Source of the DNA: a virus
IMG/VR virus record: IMGVR_UViG_3300007960_000047
Location: 1 to 42,708 of that record
Direction: 5' to 3' (one strand)
DNA length: 42,708 bases
The position numbers and the translations under genes are program-made. A model generated the notes under the pieces. That model saw only the letters and a list, made by a program, of their open reading frames with translations, was not told where the DNA came from and did no database searches. Below are positions 5,842-15,000 of the stretch, piece by piece (positions within the stretch are counted from its first letter, which is position 1; the number at the start of each line of letters is the position of its first letter).

Positions 5842-6805
5842 ACAGTTTCCTCTTAGGTAAACGCCCCATGTCATCAGCCAATATTCCAATTGTCGGATCA
5901 ACAGTGTCCAGTGACTGAACAGCCAAACGTCTGGCTACAGCGTTAAACTCAGCAATACGGTCCTGAATACCGGAGGTTTGAAAACTAAGTGTATCACCAC
6001 CGTCTCCCCAACCAAACAATCCAGCGTTCAGCCTTTTACAGACCTTTTCAGCCTCCGCCAGATACGCTCTCCAGACAGAGCCGTCAGACAGACTAGCAGC
6101 AGCGGGATTGCCAAAGATAAGCAAAGTAGGAGTAGACACGATGCCCATACTGGCCCATGCCTCCAGCATCCCAACCCATGCCTGTTCTGTCTGTTCCAGA
6201 TTGGCTAGTGTGGTATCCAGAGAGTCTGTCGTGCAGGACACGCAGACATAGGGAAACATGCCCTGCTCCACCCATGCCGTAGCCATGTGCTCGTAAGTAC
6301 AATCGTTTGTATCAAACGTATGGATCTGGTTAGGGTAGGCAAACAACGCAGTCTTCCCACGCAAGGCTTCCCAGTCACCTTTAACTCTAGCGATGTGCCT
6401 GCTGGCAGCAAGACGATCATTGTAGTTAGCCGCATCTGGATTCAGAGCAATAGCGGTGGAGCCCATCTCAAGATTGAGAAACACAGGGTAATTTTCACCC
6501 CAGTTTTCTCCGTTGTACTGCCGACTTGTTGTCCTGTCTAGGACATCTAGAATAATGGGATACGACCCACGGCTAAACGGCAGTGCCGCAGGAGCATCGT
6601 AGTCCACGTCTTCGGGTGTGTAAGTAACACCCTGATAGCTGACAGAATCTTCTGGATCATCTTCATCCAGACCAAGGTTGAACTGAAACTCGTAGACACC
6701 ACGACAGAACTTTAAATAACTTGTATCCCATCGCTGATCTACCTGTCCAGAACTACGACCGCCTTGGTTGACAAAGCGAGTCCATGAGTAGAATGACCTG
6801 ATCAT
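5828..6805 (-). CDS. late protein of unknown function, possible TIM-barrel hydrolase fold
   Basis: A 325-residue protein starting MIRSFYSWTRFVNQGG. No family is recognised with confidence. The middle (about residues 95-290) alternates short hydrophobic strands with helices in a beta/alpha-barrel-like way: PIILDVLD, YPVFLNLEMG, KTALFAYPNQ, MFPYVCVSCTT, VSTPTLLIFG, NAGLFGWGDGG. Acidic residues sit at the ends of some strands, as in glycoside hydrolases. There is no signal peptide or membrane segment. It lies between the large spike-like protein and the lipoprotein, so it may be a virion-associated or lysis glycosidase; this is inference. AAGGAG lies three bases before the start. Confidence 0.45.
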   Translation of the reverse strand: MIRSFYSWTRFVNQGGRSSGQVDQRWDTSYLKFCRGVYEFQFNLGLDEDDPEDSVSYQGVTYTPEDVDYDAPAALPFSRGSYPIILDVLDRTTSRQYNGENWGENYPVFLNLEMGSTAIALNPDAANYNDRLAASRHIARVKGDWEALRGKTALFAYPNQIHTFDTNDCTYEHMATAWVEQGMFPYVCVSCTTDSLDTTLANLEQTEQAWVGMLEAWASMGIVSTPTLLIFGNPAAASLSDGSVWRAYLAEAEKVCKRLNAGLFGWGDGGDTLSFQTSGIQDRIAEFNAVARRLAVQSLDTVDPTIGILADDMGRLPKRKLYEDS

Positions 6806-6812
6806 AGACTCC

Positions 6813-9341
6813 TTACCAACGCCTGCGACGACGTTTGTTCAACAGCATACTCATGATAATAGCCCCGTCGTTGTATCCACCACTACTGGGTGAAGTGATA
6901 CCCACCGCAAGGTCTGTGAAGTTCGCCACGGGTGCCCCGTTGCTGGTGGTCGTGATGTATCCGCTGCTGTTGTTCAGCGTCACTCTCCAGTTGCTGTCAC
7001 CGATAGCCGGGGTGTCGCCTGTGAATCCGATCTTCAGCGTGTTGCCGCCGACGACTTCCAGGCTGTTGACAGCCTCCGGTGTCCCACCCGGCTTGCTGAC
7101 CGTTACCGGGTAGATGAAGAACCCGCCAGGCTCCGTGTAGGTGATGCCCGCGTCGAAGACAATGTAGACAAACCGTTCGCCCGCGTAGGCGTAGGCCCCG
7201 GTCGCGCCTGCTGGTGCAAGGCCGGGTGACGGTGCCGCCGTGACCCCTTGCAACGCACCGATTGCCGCGTTGGTCGGTGGCACTGGCGAACCATCTGCCG
7301 CGTAGGTGACGAACCGGGTAGCAATCGCCCCCGCCAGTGCCTCGCCCGTGGCGGGCTGGTACGTTGTATCCGTATCGACAAACAGCGTGGACGCCGCCGT
7401 GCCGCTGCCTCCACCGATGCGGATGCCGTCTGTGCCCAGTGTCCCGAGCGTGCTTTGGTAGCAGTCAACCCAGTACGACGCGGTGATGTTTACGTCGATG
7501 CCGAGCGACTCCGTGATGGAGTCGTTGAACACACCACGAAACAGACAGTTTGACATAGTCGTTTCGAGGTCGTTGTCGGACAAAGCGAGTTCATCAAGCC
7601 ACGAAGATGCGTAGAAGTAACAAGACGACATTTGTAGATCGTCAATCTGTGCTTTTTCCGCGCCTGCGTTGGGCTCAGAAATGGTCCCGAACTGAAGAAA
7701 CCGACTCAGCAGTGTCGGCGTTGCGCCCGACCCGTTGCAAAAAATTGGTGCCTGCACGCCGGTGAGATTACGAAACAGACATTGCCACTGGATCGCGTCG
7801 GCACTCGTCTGCGCCTCGCGGATCTGAAGCGTGTCGCAGTGTGTCCCGGTGCTCGTGGAGTCAATGTCCTCACCTAGCGTGTTGAACTGCAAAACGCTGC
7901 TGCCAGCGGTAACCTGATTAATGTCGTTCGCGTTATTCGAAAACGTGCACGAACGGTGCCGGTCGAATGTGGTAGATGTCTGGCACGCCGATACCTTGCT
8001 GTCCCTTGCCTCAATATATTCGAAGTTACCGAACGGGACTGCCGCCATAGAGGCCGTGCGGCCCGGCCCAATAATATCTACGTTCTCAAAGATCAGCCAG
8101 TTGTCGGTGCCAGCTGGCCCGGTAGTGCCAGCCTGTGGTGCGCCCGTGCGAAGCGTGCTAGTCGCGTCAAACTGCACCGTCAGGTCGTCGAGTTTCAGGA
8201 TAGCGGTACGCAGTCCGTCGTTGTCTGCGGAGCCGGTGATTCTGGCGTTTGCCTTTGTGGCAGACGGCAGCCGCGTGACAATGACCGGGCCGAGGCTTGT
8301 GTCCGATCTTTCTCCGTAAGTTTCCGTTCCAAGAAGGTGGTCATCTTCCACGATATACGCCACGCACCAAGACGCGGTCCCGTGCGCGGGTGCAGCGGTT
8401 GTGCCATCCCCTCGCTGCATCTCGCTAATGGCCGTGTGCAGATCGGCATACGGGTTTGCCGCCGCCGTCGCGTCAACACTGTCCGTCCCTGCGTAGTACC
8501 CGCCGTCACCTGTCGCCACACGCCCGGTAGCATCGTCGCCGTTTGTTGGATCGACGACCGCGTGCCGGAACTCGTACGCCGCGGCCGGGTCGAGGTAGAT
8601 GTAGTGCGTGTGCGGGTCGGTCGTGACGCTGTCCGCGTCCCCAATCTTTGGGTAAGCCGACGCCGTGATAGACGCCAGACCAGTCGTCGCCGCAGTCGTC
8701 CAATCGCCGCCGTTTGTCGGATCGAACGGCCCGACACGAAACAGCACTTCCTTCTCGTATGCACCGTTGCTTCCGGCGCGGTCCACCGTCGTCAGGCTTG
8801 TGGCTTCCTTGGTTACAGCTGTGCCGCTGCCGCCCCAGTTGTCGGTGACGGTCACGGACACCTTTGCAAGACCAAGCTCCCCCTCGTGCCCGTTGTAGAC
8901 GCGGCCACCGGCCACCACGTCAACGTAGAACCCCTCGCCCTGCGTGTAGCTGATGCGAGGCGACACCATCAGGCACACGGCCTCTGGATAGTCGAGCGTG
9001 CTGTTGTTCGTGACGCTGGCCCCACTCACCGCGTTGCTGGACACGCTGCCGTCCGTGACCGCTCCCGCGTCCATGTCCAGCGTGACGGAAGTGGTGTCGT
9101 CGTGGATCGGTTCTTCCAGGTAGCCCGTGACCGTCGTTCCGCTGGCCGATCGGTAGAACACCCGGATGCCGGTACGGCTGCCCGTGCTGGTCGTGCCGTT
9201 GACCTCGTCGGTGCAGTCGATGGTGCCCATCTCGTCGCCAACCGACGTGGTCACGGATGCCCCGGTCAGGCTGTCCACGGTAAAGGTGATCTCGGTGCCA
9301 TTGGCCGCGATGGCCGGGCTGGTCACGTCTCCGCTTGCCAT
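6813..9341 (-). CDS. large beta-rich spike or adhesin-like protein, 842 aa
   Basis: A Gly/Ser/Thr/Asp-rich protein. Residues about 1-230 look like beta-sandwich modules (repeated VSVTVTDN, GSSV-like strands). Residues about 250-700 contain a DPTNGDDATG...YAD.HTAI segment followed by many short strands with Asn/Ser/Cys turns, as in right-handed beta-helices of tail spikes and pectate-lyase-like proteins. A beta-sandwich-like C-terminus ends MLLNKRRRRRW. It probably binds or degrades a host surface polysaccharide, but no catalytic residues can be assigned. The gene is clearly richer in G+C than its neighbours (a sample line at 9061-9120 is 63%), suggesting transfer. The start has only a weak GGGG site, and a 16-codon leader ends on it. 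Confidence 0.55.
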   Translation of the reverse strand: MASGDVTSPAIAANGTEITFTVDSLTGASVTTSVGDEMGTIDCTDEVNGTTSTGSRTGIRVFYRSASGTTVTGYLEEPIHDDTTSVTLDMDAGAVTDGSVSSNAVSGASVTNNSTLDYPEAVCLMVSPRISYTQGEGFYVDVVAGGRVYNGHEGELGLAKVSVTVTDNWGGSGTAVTKEATSLTTVDRAGSNGAYEKEVLFRVGPFDPTNGGDWTTAATTGLASITASAYPKIGDADSVTTDPHTHYIYLDPAAAYEFRHAVVDPTNGDDATGRVATGDGGYYAGTDSVDATAAANPYADLHTAISEMQRGDGTTAAPAHGTASWCVAYIVEDDHLLGTETYGERSDTSLGPVIVTRLPSATKANARITGSADNDGLRTAILKLDDLTVQFDATSTLRTGAPQAGTTGPAGTDNWLIFENVDIIGPGRTASMAAVPFGNFEYIEARDSKVSACQTSTTFDRHRSCTFSNNANDINQVTAGSSVLQFNTLGEDIDSTSTGTHCDTLQIREAQTSADAIQWQCLFRNLTGVQAPIFCNGSGATPTLLSRFLQFGTISEPNAGAEKAQIDDLQMSSCYFYASSWLDELALSDNDLETTMSNCLFRGVFNDSITESLGIDVNITASYWVDCYQSTLGTLGTDGIRIGGGSGTAASTLFVDTDTTYQPATGEALAGAIATRFVTYAADGSPVPPTNAAIGALQGVTAAPSPGLAPAGATGAYAYAGERFVYIVFDAGITYTEPGGFFIYPVTVSKPGGTPEAVNSLEVVGGNTLKIGFTGDTPAIGDSNWRVTLNNSSGYITTTSNGAPVANFTDLAVGITSPSSGGYNDGAIIMSMLLNKRRRRRW

Positions 9342-9391
9342 CAGTCAATCCCCCGCAAGGTATCTGCTACCGTATAACATGCGTTACTCAT
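9341..9391 (-). CDS. possible 16-residue leader peptide, coupled to spike gene
   Basis: A short frame encoding MSNACYTVADTLRGID with a good ribosome site (AAGGA, 6-nt spacer). Its stop overlaps the start of the 842-residue protein by one base (TGATG). The large gene has a poor site of its own, so translation may re-initiate from this leader. It could also be a remnant of a longer N-terminus. Confidence 0.35.
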   Translation of the reverse strand: MSNACYTVADTLRGID

Positions 9392-9427
9392 TGTGTATCC
9401 TTTCTACGGACAACCTTCTGGACTACG

Positions 9428-10042
9428 TTAACCGCTGTCCTCTTGACTGCCCTTAGCAGTTGGGCCAAGTGAAATACCATTTACAAACTCCTGTGTGTGT
9501 TCTGTTTCTAGCCTGACCATGCCTCTTTCAAACTTCCGAAAAAGTTCCATGTCCATACAGCGACCACCGATAGCAACGATCTCTGTTCTGGATGCGTCCC
9601 AGATAGGATGCTTCTGAACCCACAGGTCTATTGTTTCGGAGTCAGGATCTTTAGGATCTTTAGGGACACGCTCGATAAACTCGACAACCTTACCGCTGGC
9701 TAGTACCTCTCGATCATGTGCCGCAAAGGCCAACGCAACATACTTAGGCCACACTTCGTGGTCGTACCGTCCAACATATTCTTCTGACTTGATCTTGAAG
9801 GTTTCTTCATACGCACGATTGATCAGTTTCATACGACCGTCAACCGACTTGGCCCACTTGGGAATAGGCGAGGAGTCTATCAGGGCTAGTGGTAGACCGT
9901 TTGCCCGCACCACCTGTGCTTCCGTATAGGATCTGTTCTTGTCAATTTCTTTCTTGACATCCCCACGGATTCTTGTCATTAGGCCGTACGCCACGCCTAT
10001 TGCTACCAGTGTCTGGGCAAAGTCTACCAGTAGTTGTTCCAT
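9428..10042 (-). CDS. membrane-anchored PAS-domain protein
   Basis: A 204-residue protein with an N-terminal hydrophobic segment (about residues 4-22, LLVDFAQTLVAIGVAYGL), a charged linker, and a PAS-like domain at about 55-168. The domain shows the usual order: a start near PIPKWAKSVDGRM, INRAYEETF, EEYVGRYDHEVWP, FAAHDREVLASGK, then WVQKHPIWDA and IVAIGGRCMDM at the final strands. PAS domains sense small ligands, redox state or light, or mediate pairing. No output domain is present; the tail is short and acidic. GAGGTG lies five bases upstream of the start. It sits among tail and lysis genes, where the membrane anchor might point to a lysis or signalling role. Confidence 0.65.
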   Translation of the reverse strand: MEQLLVDFAQTLVAIGVAYGLMTRIRGDVKKEIDKNRSYTEAQVVRANGLPLALIDSSPIPKWAKSVDGRMKLINRAYEETFKIKSEEYVGRYDHEVWPKYVALAFAAHDREVLASGKVVEFIERVPKDPKDPDSETIDLWVQKHPIWDASRTEIVAIGGRCMDMELFRKFERGMVRLETEHTQEFVNGISLGPTAKGSQEDSG

Positions 10043-10051
10043 GTTTACACC

Positions 10052-10213
10052 TCAGCCAACGAACGGAGGACCAGGATTCAGCCCATCCGTGTAATCCAAA
10101 GCAGGATCTGTAGAGATGGTAGCACCTCCGGTGTCTCCGCCATCGTCTCCGGGGTCACCACCACCTCCATTATCCACAGTTTCTGAACCGTACTGAATAA
10201 CCAGAATCCACAT
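10052..10213 (-). CDS. hypothetical Gly/Asp-rich protein, 53 aa
   Basis: A short protein: hydrophobic start MWILVIQYGSE, a Gly/Asp-rich middle (DNGGGGDPGDDGGDTGG) and a Pro-containing end (NPGPPFVG). Its start overlaps the stop of the preceding gene by one base (TAATG), which supports translation by coupling; no other ribosome site is obvious. It could be a small virion component or linker peptide; function unknown. Confidence 0.5.
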   Translation of the reverse strand: MWILVIQYGSETVDNGGGGDPGDDGGDTGGATISTDPALDYTDGLNPGPPFVG

Positions 10214-10638
10214 TACAGTGTCTCCAGATAGATCTCAATGACCAGACCGGTAGCAGGATCTGTAGCGGCTGCGGTGTAGTCAATCACAATCTGTAGAGAT
10301 TCGTTGAGAGCGACATAGTCAGAGGTAGAACTGCTGAAGGTAGTACCGTCACTATCTGTAGTTTCGTTTTCAAACGTTGCCAGCATAGCCGGACTGTCGT
10401 CGCCACCGGTAAGACTCACCGTAGTCCACGAACCCGGTGCCCCAACTTGCAACGACACAGTAGGATTGTCGCTGGTTTCAAACGTAGCACAGACATGTCG
10501 GAATCCGGTGATCCGCATGTTAGAGGGAGCAGACAGAAGTGGGCGGAAGTAGTAGGTGTTTCCTGCTGCTAGAGAGGCAATCTCGTAGTGAATAACGTTT
10601 CGGTTATTCATCATGTCTTGAGAAACTTGCTGTGTCAT
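10213..10638 (-). CDS. small beta-rich protein after tail fibre, 141 aa
   Basis: A beta-rich, Thr/Ser-rich protein (NTYYFRPLL, VSLQVGAPGSW, LQIVIDYTAAATDP, LVIEIYLETL) with no Cys pairs, signal or membrane segments. The start follows AAGGAT with a 5-nt spacer. It lies directly downstream of the tail fibre gene and is co-transcribed with it. That position and the all-beta character fit a small virion or fibre-accessory protein, or a fibre chaperone, but no family is recognised. Confidence 0.55.
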   Translation of the reverse strand: MTQQVSQDMMNNRNVIHYEIASLAAGNTYYFRPLLSAPSNMRITGFRHVCATFETSDNPTVSLQVGAPGSWTTVSLTGGDDSPAMLATFENETTDSDGTTFSSSTSDYVALNESLQIVIDYTAAATDPATGLVIEIYLETL

Positions 10639-10647
10639 GGGCTATCC

Positions 10648-12033
10648 TTAACTTCCATTTCCAAAGGCAATACACCGCACTGTGCCGGACGTCCCATAGT
10701 TCAGTGAAACATTGACTGTACTTCCAGTACCTGATGCCCACGTAGCGGTATTTGTTCCATCAATATCGTGTACATAGCCAGTGCCAAAGAGAGGCACAAG
10801 GTAATCGCCACTGCCGCTAGGCGAAACCATAAACATGAACAATTTTACGGTAAACGAAGCGGTGTATGATCCTGAACTAGTGCCATCACCGTTGTTTGAA
10901 ATTGTCATTGTACCAATAGAAAACTGATTACCAGTGATCTGTGACTGTAGACGAGCCTCTGCTGCATCTACATAACCTTTGTTGGCCGAGTCTCCAGATG
11001 CCGAAGGTGTCCCAAGATTGGTCAACTTATAGGTATTCATGTTGTAGTTGGCAGTAGGAATATTCAGATTGTTAAGGCGACGTAAGTCCACCGCATCGTT
11101 AAAATCTACAATATCACCAGCCACGCCCAGCCGTACATCCACATTACCATTTGCATCTACAATAAGCAAACGACGGTCTACGCCGGATGCCATCTTGAGA
11201 TGATCGTTGTCAATCTGTCCGTCCTGAATCATATCACTAGTGATACTGCCGTCAGGCAAGGAGGACGCAACTACTGAACCAGAAACAGTACGGACAAGGA
11301 TGTTGTCTGTACCGGTAGGGGGAGCGGTGTTAAACTGTAGGGTACGGATAGCACCGGTGACATCCAGATCGTAGTCTAGCGTCACCACCGGGTCCACTTC
11401 GTTGTCATCCGGCCTCTGATCCACACCAGAGACAGAGACAAACAACTGCTTGGCAACCGTCAGGCCAGAAGGAGCATCGGTCAACACAAAGTCGGTAGTG
11501 CTACCGTCACCACTAAACACCCAAGTGTCAAGGTTATCAATCTCAGAGATGTTGAGCCCAGCTACCGCAGCGTTCATCTGCGACACAGTAACTAGACTGT
11601 TACCACTGGTACCTGCGGAGGCGTTCTTTACCTCCAGTCCCTGTCCTGCCCAGTACGCACCAGAGACATCCTTGATCATTGCATCTTCGAGATCATCCAG
11701 ATTTTCTTGGATAAGGTAGAACAACTGGTTGCTGTCCCGGTTGAACACATCCTCATCCGTCACACTGTTGTCTACATAGTCAACATAACGGGAGGTGTTC
11801 TGAGTCTCCCGTGCCACGGTAACAATCGTACCGTTAGCAGGTGCAGCTACAAACGTCACCTTGCTAGGGGATGCGACAATAGAATAGTCAGTGGTAAACG
11901 TCTGCAACACACCGTTTACATACACCTTGATCTGGTTAGACCAAGCAATTTCATCGTCAGGAATCAGGTCAAAGGCAAACGGAAAGTCCACCTGTGACCC
12001 ATTCCCTGTGTAGGTTACTCTACTAAGAGCCAT
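10648..12033 (-). CDS. tail fibre protein (T7 gp17 N-terminal domain)
   Basis: A 461-residue fibre that attaches to the tail and binds the host. The N-terminus (about 1-115) matches the T7 tail fibre anchoring domain: VTYTGNGSQVDFPFAF, IKVYVNGVLQ, DYSIV, VARETQ, DEDVFNRDSNQLFYLIQENLDDL. A second module at about 171-250 repeats the same plan (FSGDGSTTDF, LFVSVSGVDQ, LDYDL, NTAPPTGTDNILV). A helical shaft with the typical NKGYVDAAEARLQSQI follows, then a beta C-terminus. AAGGAT precedes the start. The C-terminal tip is shorter than in T7, so receptor binding may be shared with the 842-residue protein. Confidence 0.88.
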   Translation of the reverse strand: MALSRVTYTGNGSQVDFPFAFDLIPDDEIAWSNQIKVYVNGVLQTFTTDYSIVASPSKVTFVAAPANGTIVTVARETQNTSRYVDYVDNSVTDEDVFNRDSNQLFYLIQENLDDLEDAMIKDVSGAYWAGQGLEVKNASAGTSGNSLVTVSQMNAAVAGLNISEIDNLDTWVFSGDGSTTDFVLTDAPSGLTVAKQLFVSVSGVDQRPDDNEVDPVVTLDYDLDVTGAIRTLQFNTAPPTGTDNILVRTVSGSVVASSLPDGSITSDMIQDGQIDNDHLKMASGVDRRLLIVDANGNVDVRLGVAGDIVDFNDAVDLRRLNNLNIPTANYNMNTYKLTNLGTPSASGDSANKGYVDAAEARLQSQITGNQFSIGTMTISNNGDGTSSGSYTASFTVKLFMFMVSPSGSGDYLVPLFGTGYVHDIDGTNTATWASGTGSTVNVSLNYGTSGTVRCIAFGNGS

Positions 12034-12043
12034 GTGTTATCCT

Positions 12044-15000
12044 TTAGAAGATGTCCGTGTCGTCGAGGTCAATGTCGTAATCCAGAATGTCTGACACTCC
12101 AGACTGAGTCTGTTGCAGTGGGCTACGAGAGTCCTGCATAATCTGGTTCAGACTCGGAAGGTTGGATGAAGTCTGCATAGGAGCAGCCTGACCAAAGTTA
12201 CTCAGGTCGGGGTCAATGTCCAACGTAGGCTCAGGGAGTGAACCAAGGTTGAAGGTAGGAACAAACGAGAAGTTACTAGGGGCGTTCTGAATCCCGAATG
12301 GTACACTGTTGTCAACGTCTACAACAGGCAGGTTAATTTCAGGGGTAGGCTGAGGATCATACTGGTCAAGCAGAAGATCCACAGGATCAGCAAACCCACT
12401 GAAATGTCGCAACATAAATGGCATCCTCAGCCACCACATGTTGGCACCGGGAATTACGTTAAGAACTCGGTTAAGAGATTCACTCTCAATGTCCGCATCA
12501 GGATCAGCTATCTGTTGTCCAAGTTTAAACGCAGACTTTACCGCATTAATGCCTCGGCTGAGTGCCGCAGATCCCATAGGATCATAACTACGGGCACCGG
12601 TAAACATGCTGATAGCCGTGGCAGGAACAATATTCCACGGACCAAACAGAGGAGCACGAATAAACGCCTCTCCAGCCTTCAGCAAAGGATCTTCTTCCAA
12701 CTCTTGGATAATATCTTCCCACTTGTCGCCGTTGTAGAGGACTCGTCGAAAAGCGTTAGACATCAGCTCACCAAACAGGTAGATACCCAAGTAGGTAAAT
12801 CCCTTCCAGTTGCTGATACCCTGAGCAGCCATAGCCCGCGTAAGAGTACGCTGGACAAAGGCGGTGGGGAACGAGATGAACATGAAGGCAGCATTAGCCA
12901 AAGCGTCGTCAGACCTACGGATGCTGTTAGGCGAAACAGAGGTAACGAATGACTCCGCGTCCTTGACACCAATGTTGGTCAGTCCGTCAATCAACTCCCT
13001 AGCATCTGCCTGGAACTGTGTCGGAAGTTCGTAAAGCCTACGCTCCATTTCAGGCACCTTGGCAAGGATGTCAGGATCGAGCTTCAGGAACTCCTGAGCC
13101 GCCGCTAGACGCTTAGGAGAAGTGATTCCGGCCTCTACCATCATCTGTGCCTTGTCGGGCCGTACACCGGCTTGTCGGGCCGCTGCAAGGAACGCACGGT
13201 TGCCTTCCTTCGTAGACCTGTCAAACCTCTGGTTGAGTACAGACAGACGGCTAAGGTCTGTCCTATGGTTATCCAGCAGGCCAGAGGACATGTAGAAGTG
13301 CATGGACTTGAGACGACGGGTCATCAGCATTTCCGTACCGAACTTCCGTGTCGCATCCTCAATCTTCCGCATGGTAACGGTAGCCCTGCTATTCTTCTGG
13401 CTATCAATCGCATCCACCATACCGTAGATACGGCTGTCGTCATACTCCAGATCGGCAGCAAAGCCAAACCTGCGGAGCATGTCACGGTCAATAGTCTGGA
13501 ACAGGATCTTCATAGCACGGGTCATAGACCGGATGTTACCGGTACCAATAGCACGGGCCAGTGCCACACTACCTTCGGTCGCTGCAATAGTCACAGGGAC
13601 AGAGGAAAAGGTAACCGTACGGGCAAACGAACTCAGGAAGTCAAGAATGTCACTACGGTTCGTAGGACTAACGCGGTTAGCAGCAATCTGTTCCAACTTC
13701 TTAAGATTGGCGACCAGTTTCTCCGCGTCAGCATCCCCAGCAGCCATCTCCTGCAACACACGAACAGCGTCCTGCCAACGAACAGGCTCACCAAACGTCT
13801 CTGCCAGAGTCTCTTGCAATGCAATCTGGTAGCCAATGCCTCGTTCGTAGTCGTAAGTCAGGTGATTCAGGTTAGTATCCAGAAGACCCTTAAAGTCTTT
13901 GTTCTTTAAGACAGCATCTGAGTACCAGAACTCCTGTTCAATCTTACGGAGAGCCGCAGCATCCTCATACAGATTGGTAGTCAAGTCAGCGTCAGGGATA
14001 TCGTCAATGTTGACTCCCTGTGCCCTCTTGGCGAGGGCCTCATGGGCAGCCTTCTTTAGTTCAGGACGCAGGGCAGCCATGTAGGAGTCCTGATCATCTG
14101 GAGTAAGTTCATTGAGACGGGTAGGAACCCTGTCGTAGGTACCTTTAAGACCATCTGCCAGATTGTTACCTTCAGGGTCAGCAATGATTCTGGCCTTAAA
14201 CAACGCAGCACGATACAGCGGGGCATCTCCGTCATTGTTCGGCTCGTATTGTTTAATCCACCCTCGCCAAGCACCACCATGACTGCCGTCCACAAGAATG
14301 TCAGACAGTTTGTCAAGGTTCTTACCCAGCATGACTCGATCTTTGATCTTGACCGGAAGGAAGTTCTCGATCAGGTTAGGCAGCACACCCGCACGGGTAG
14401 CACGGATGCCCATGTTGTCCATGTAGTTACGCATAGCGGCACCAATGGCTGCCGCTTCTGGGGTGGGGAATGGGGTGTTGTTTGCCAACGCAGACATAAC
14501 ATCCACACCAACAGCCTCATGCTCTGCCAGATTACTCTGGGTGGTTTCACCGAGGTGCTTTTCGATCTCCTGCATCAGCCGAGCACGAACACCTTGGATC
14601 TTCTTGGACCGCATGTACGCAGTTTCAACCGCAGTACCATCGGGTCGAACGACATAGGCAGACAAACCGTTGTCGTCAATCATCGAAGTCAGAGTCAGAT
14701 ACAACTTACGAAATCCAGTAAGTTCCTTCTTCTTCTTGATATTACTGACGATCTTGTTGGCATCCTCGGTGTTCATAAACCAAGTCAACTTACGGAATCC
14801 GTCCAGCAGAAGACCAGTAGCCCGGTACCCAAGAGTATCACTACTATTGACATGCTCTGCCACAACACGGGCCGCACGCTTAGCCATCTTACCTTTGTCT
14901 TCTCGGAGATGGACCACCCGTGAAGTCTGGAAGTCGGTACTCAACCATTCCTTGATCTTAGGGTCGGTAACTTCTTCCACATCCCCAAGTTGCAAAGATT

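Noticed and set aside
7956-9377. 473-codon open frame on the plus strand opposite the 842-residue protein
   Set aside because: Arg/Val/His-rich composition typical of an antisense shadow of a GC-rich gene; no ribosome site or motifs, and the minus-strand frame has a coherent beta-rich product.
13257-13280. Promoter-like GGATAACCATAGGA in the gp16-like gene
   Set aside because: One base different from the promoter 14-mer, but it lies within codons for DNHRTD, is not at a module border, and changes the conserved TATAGG to CATAGG.
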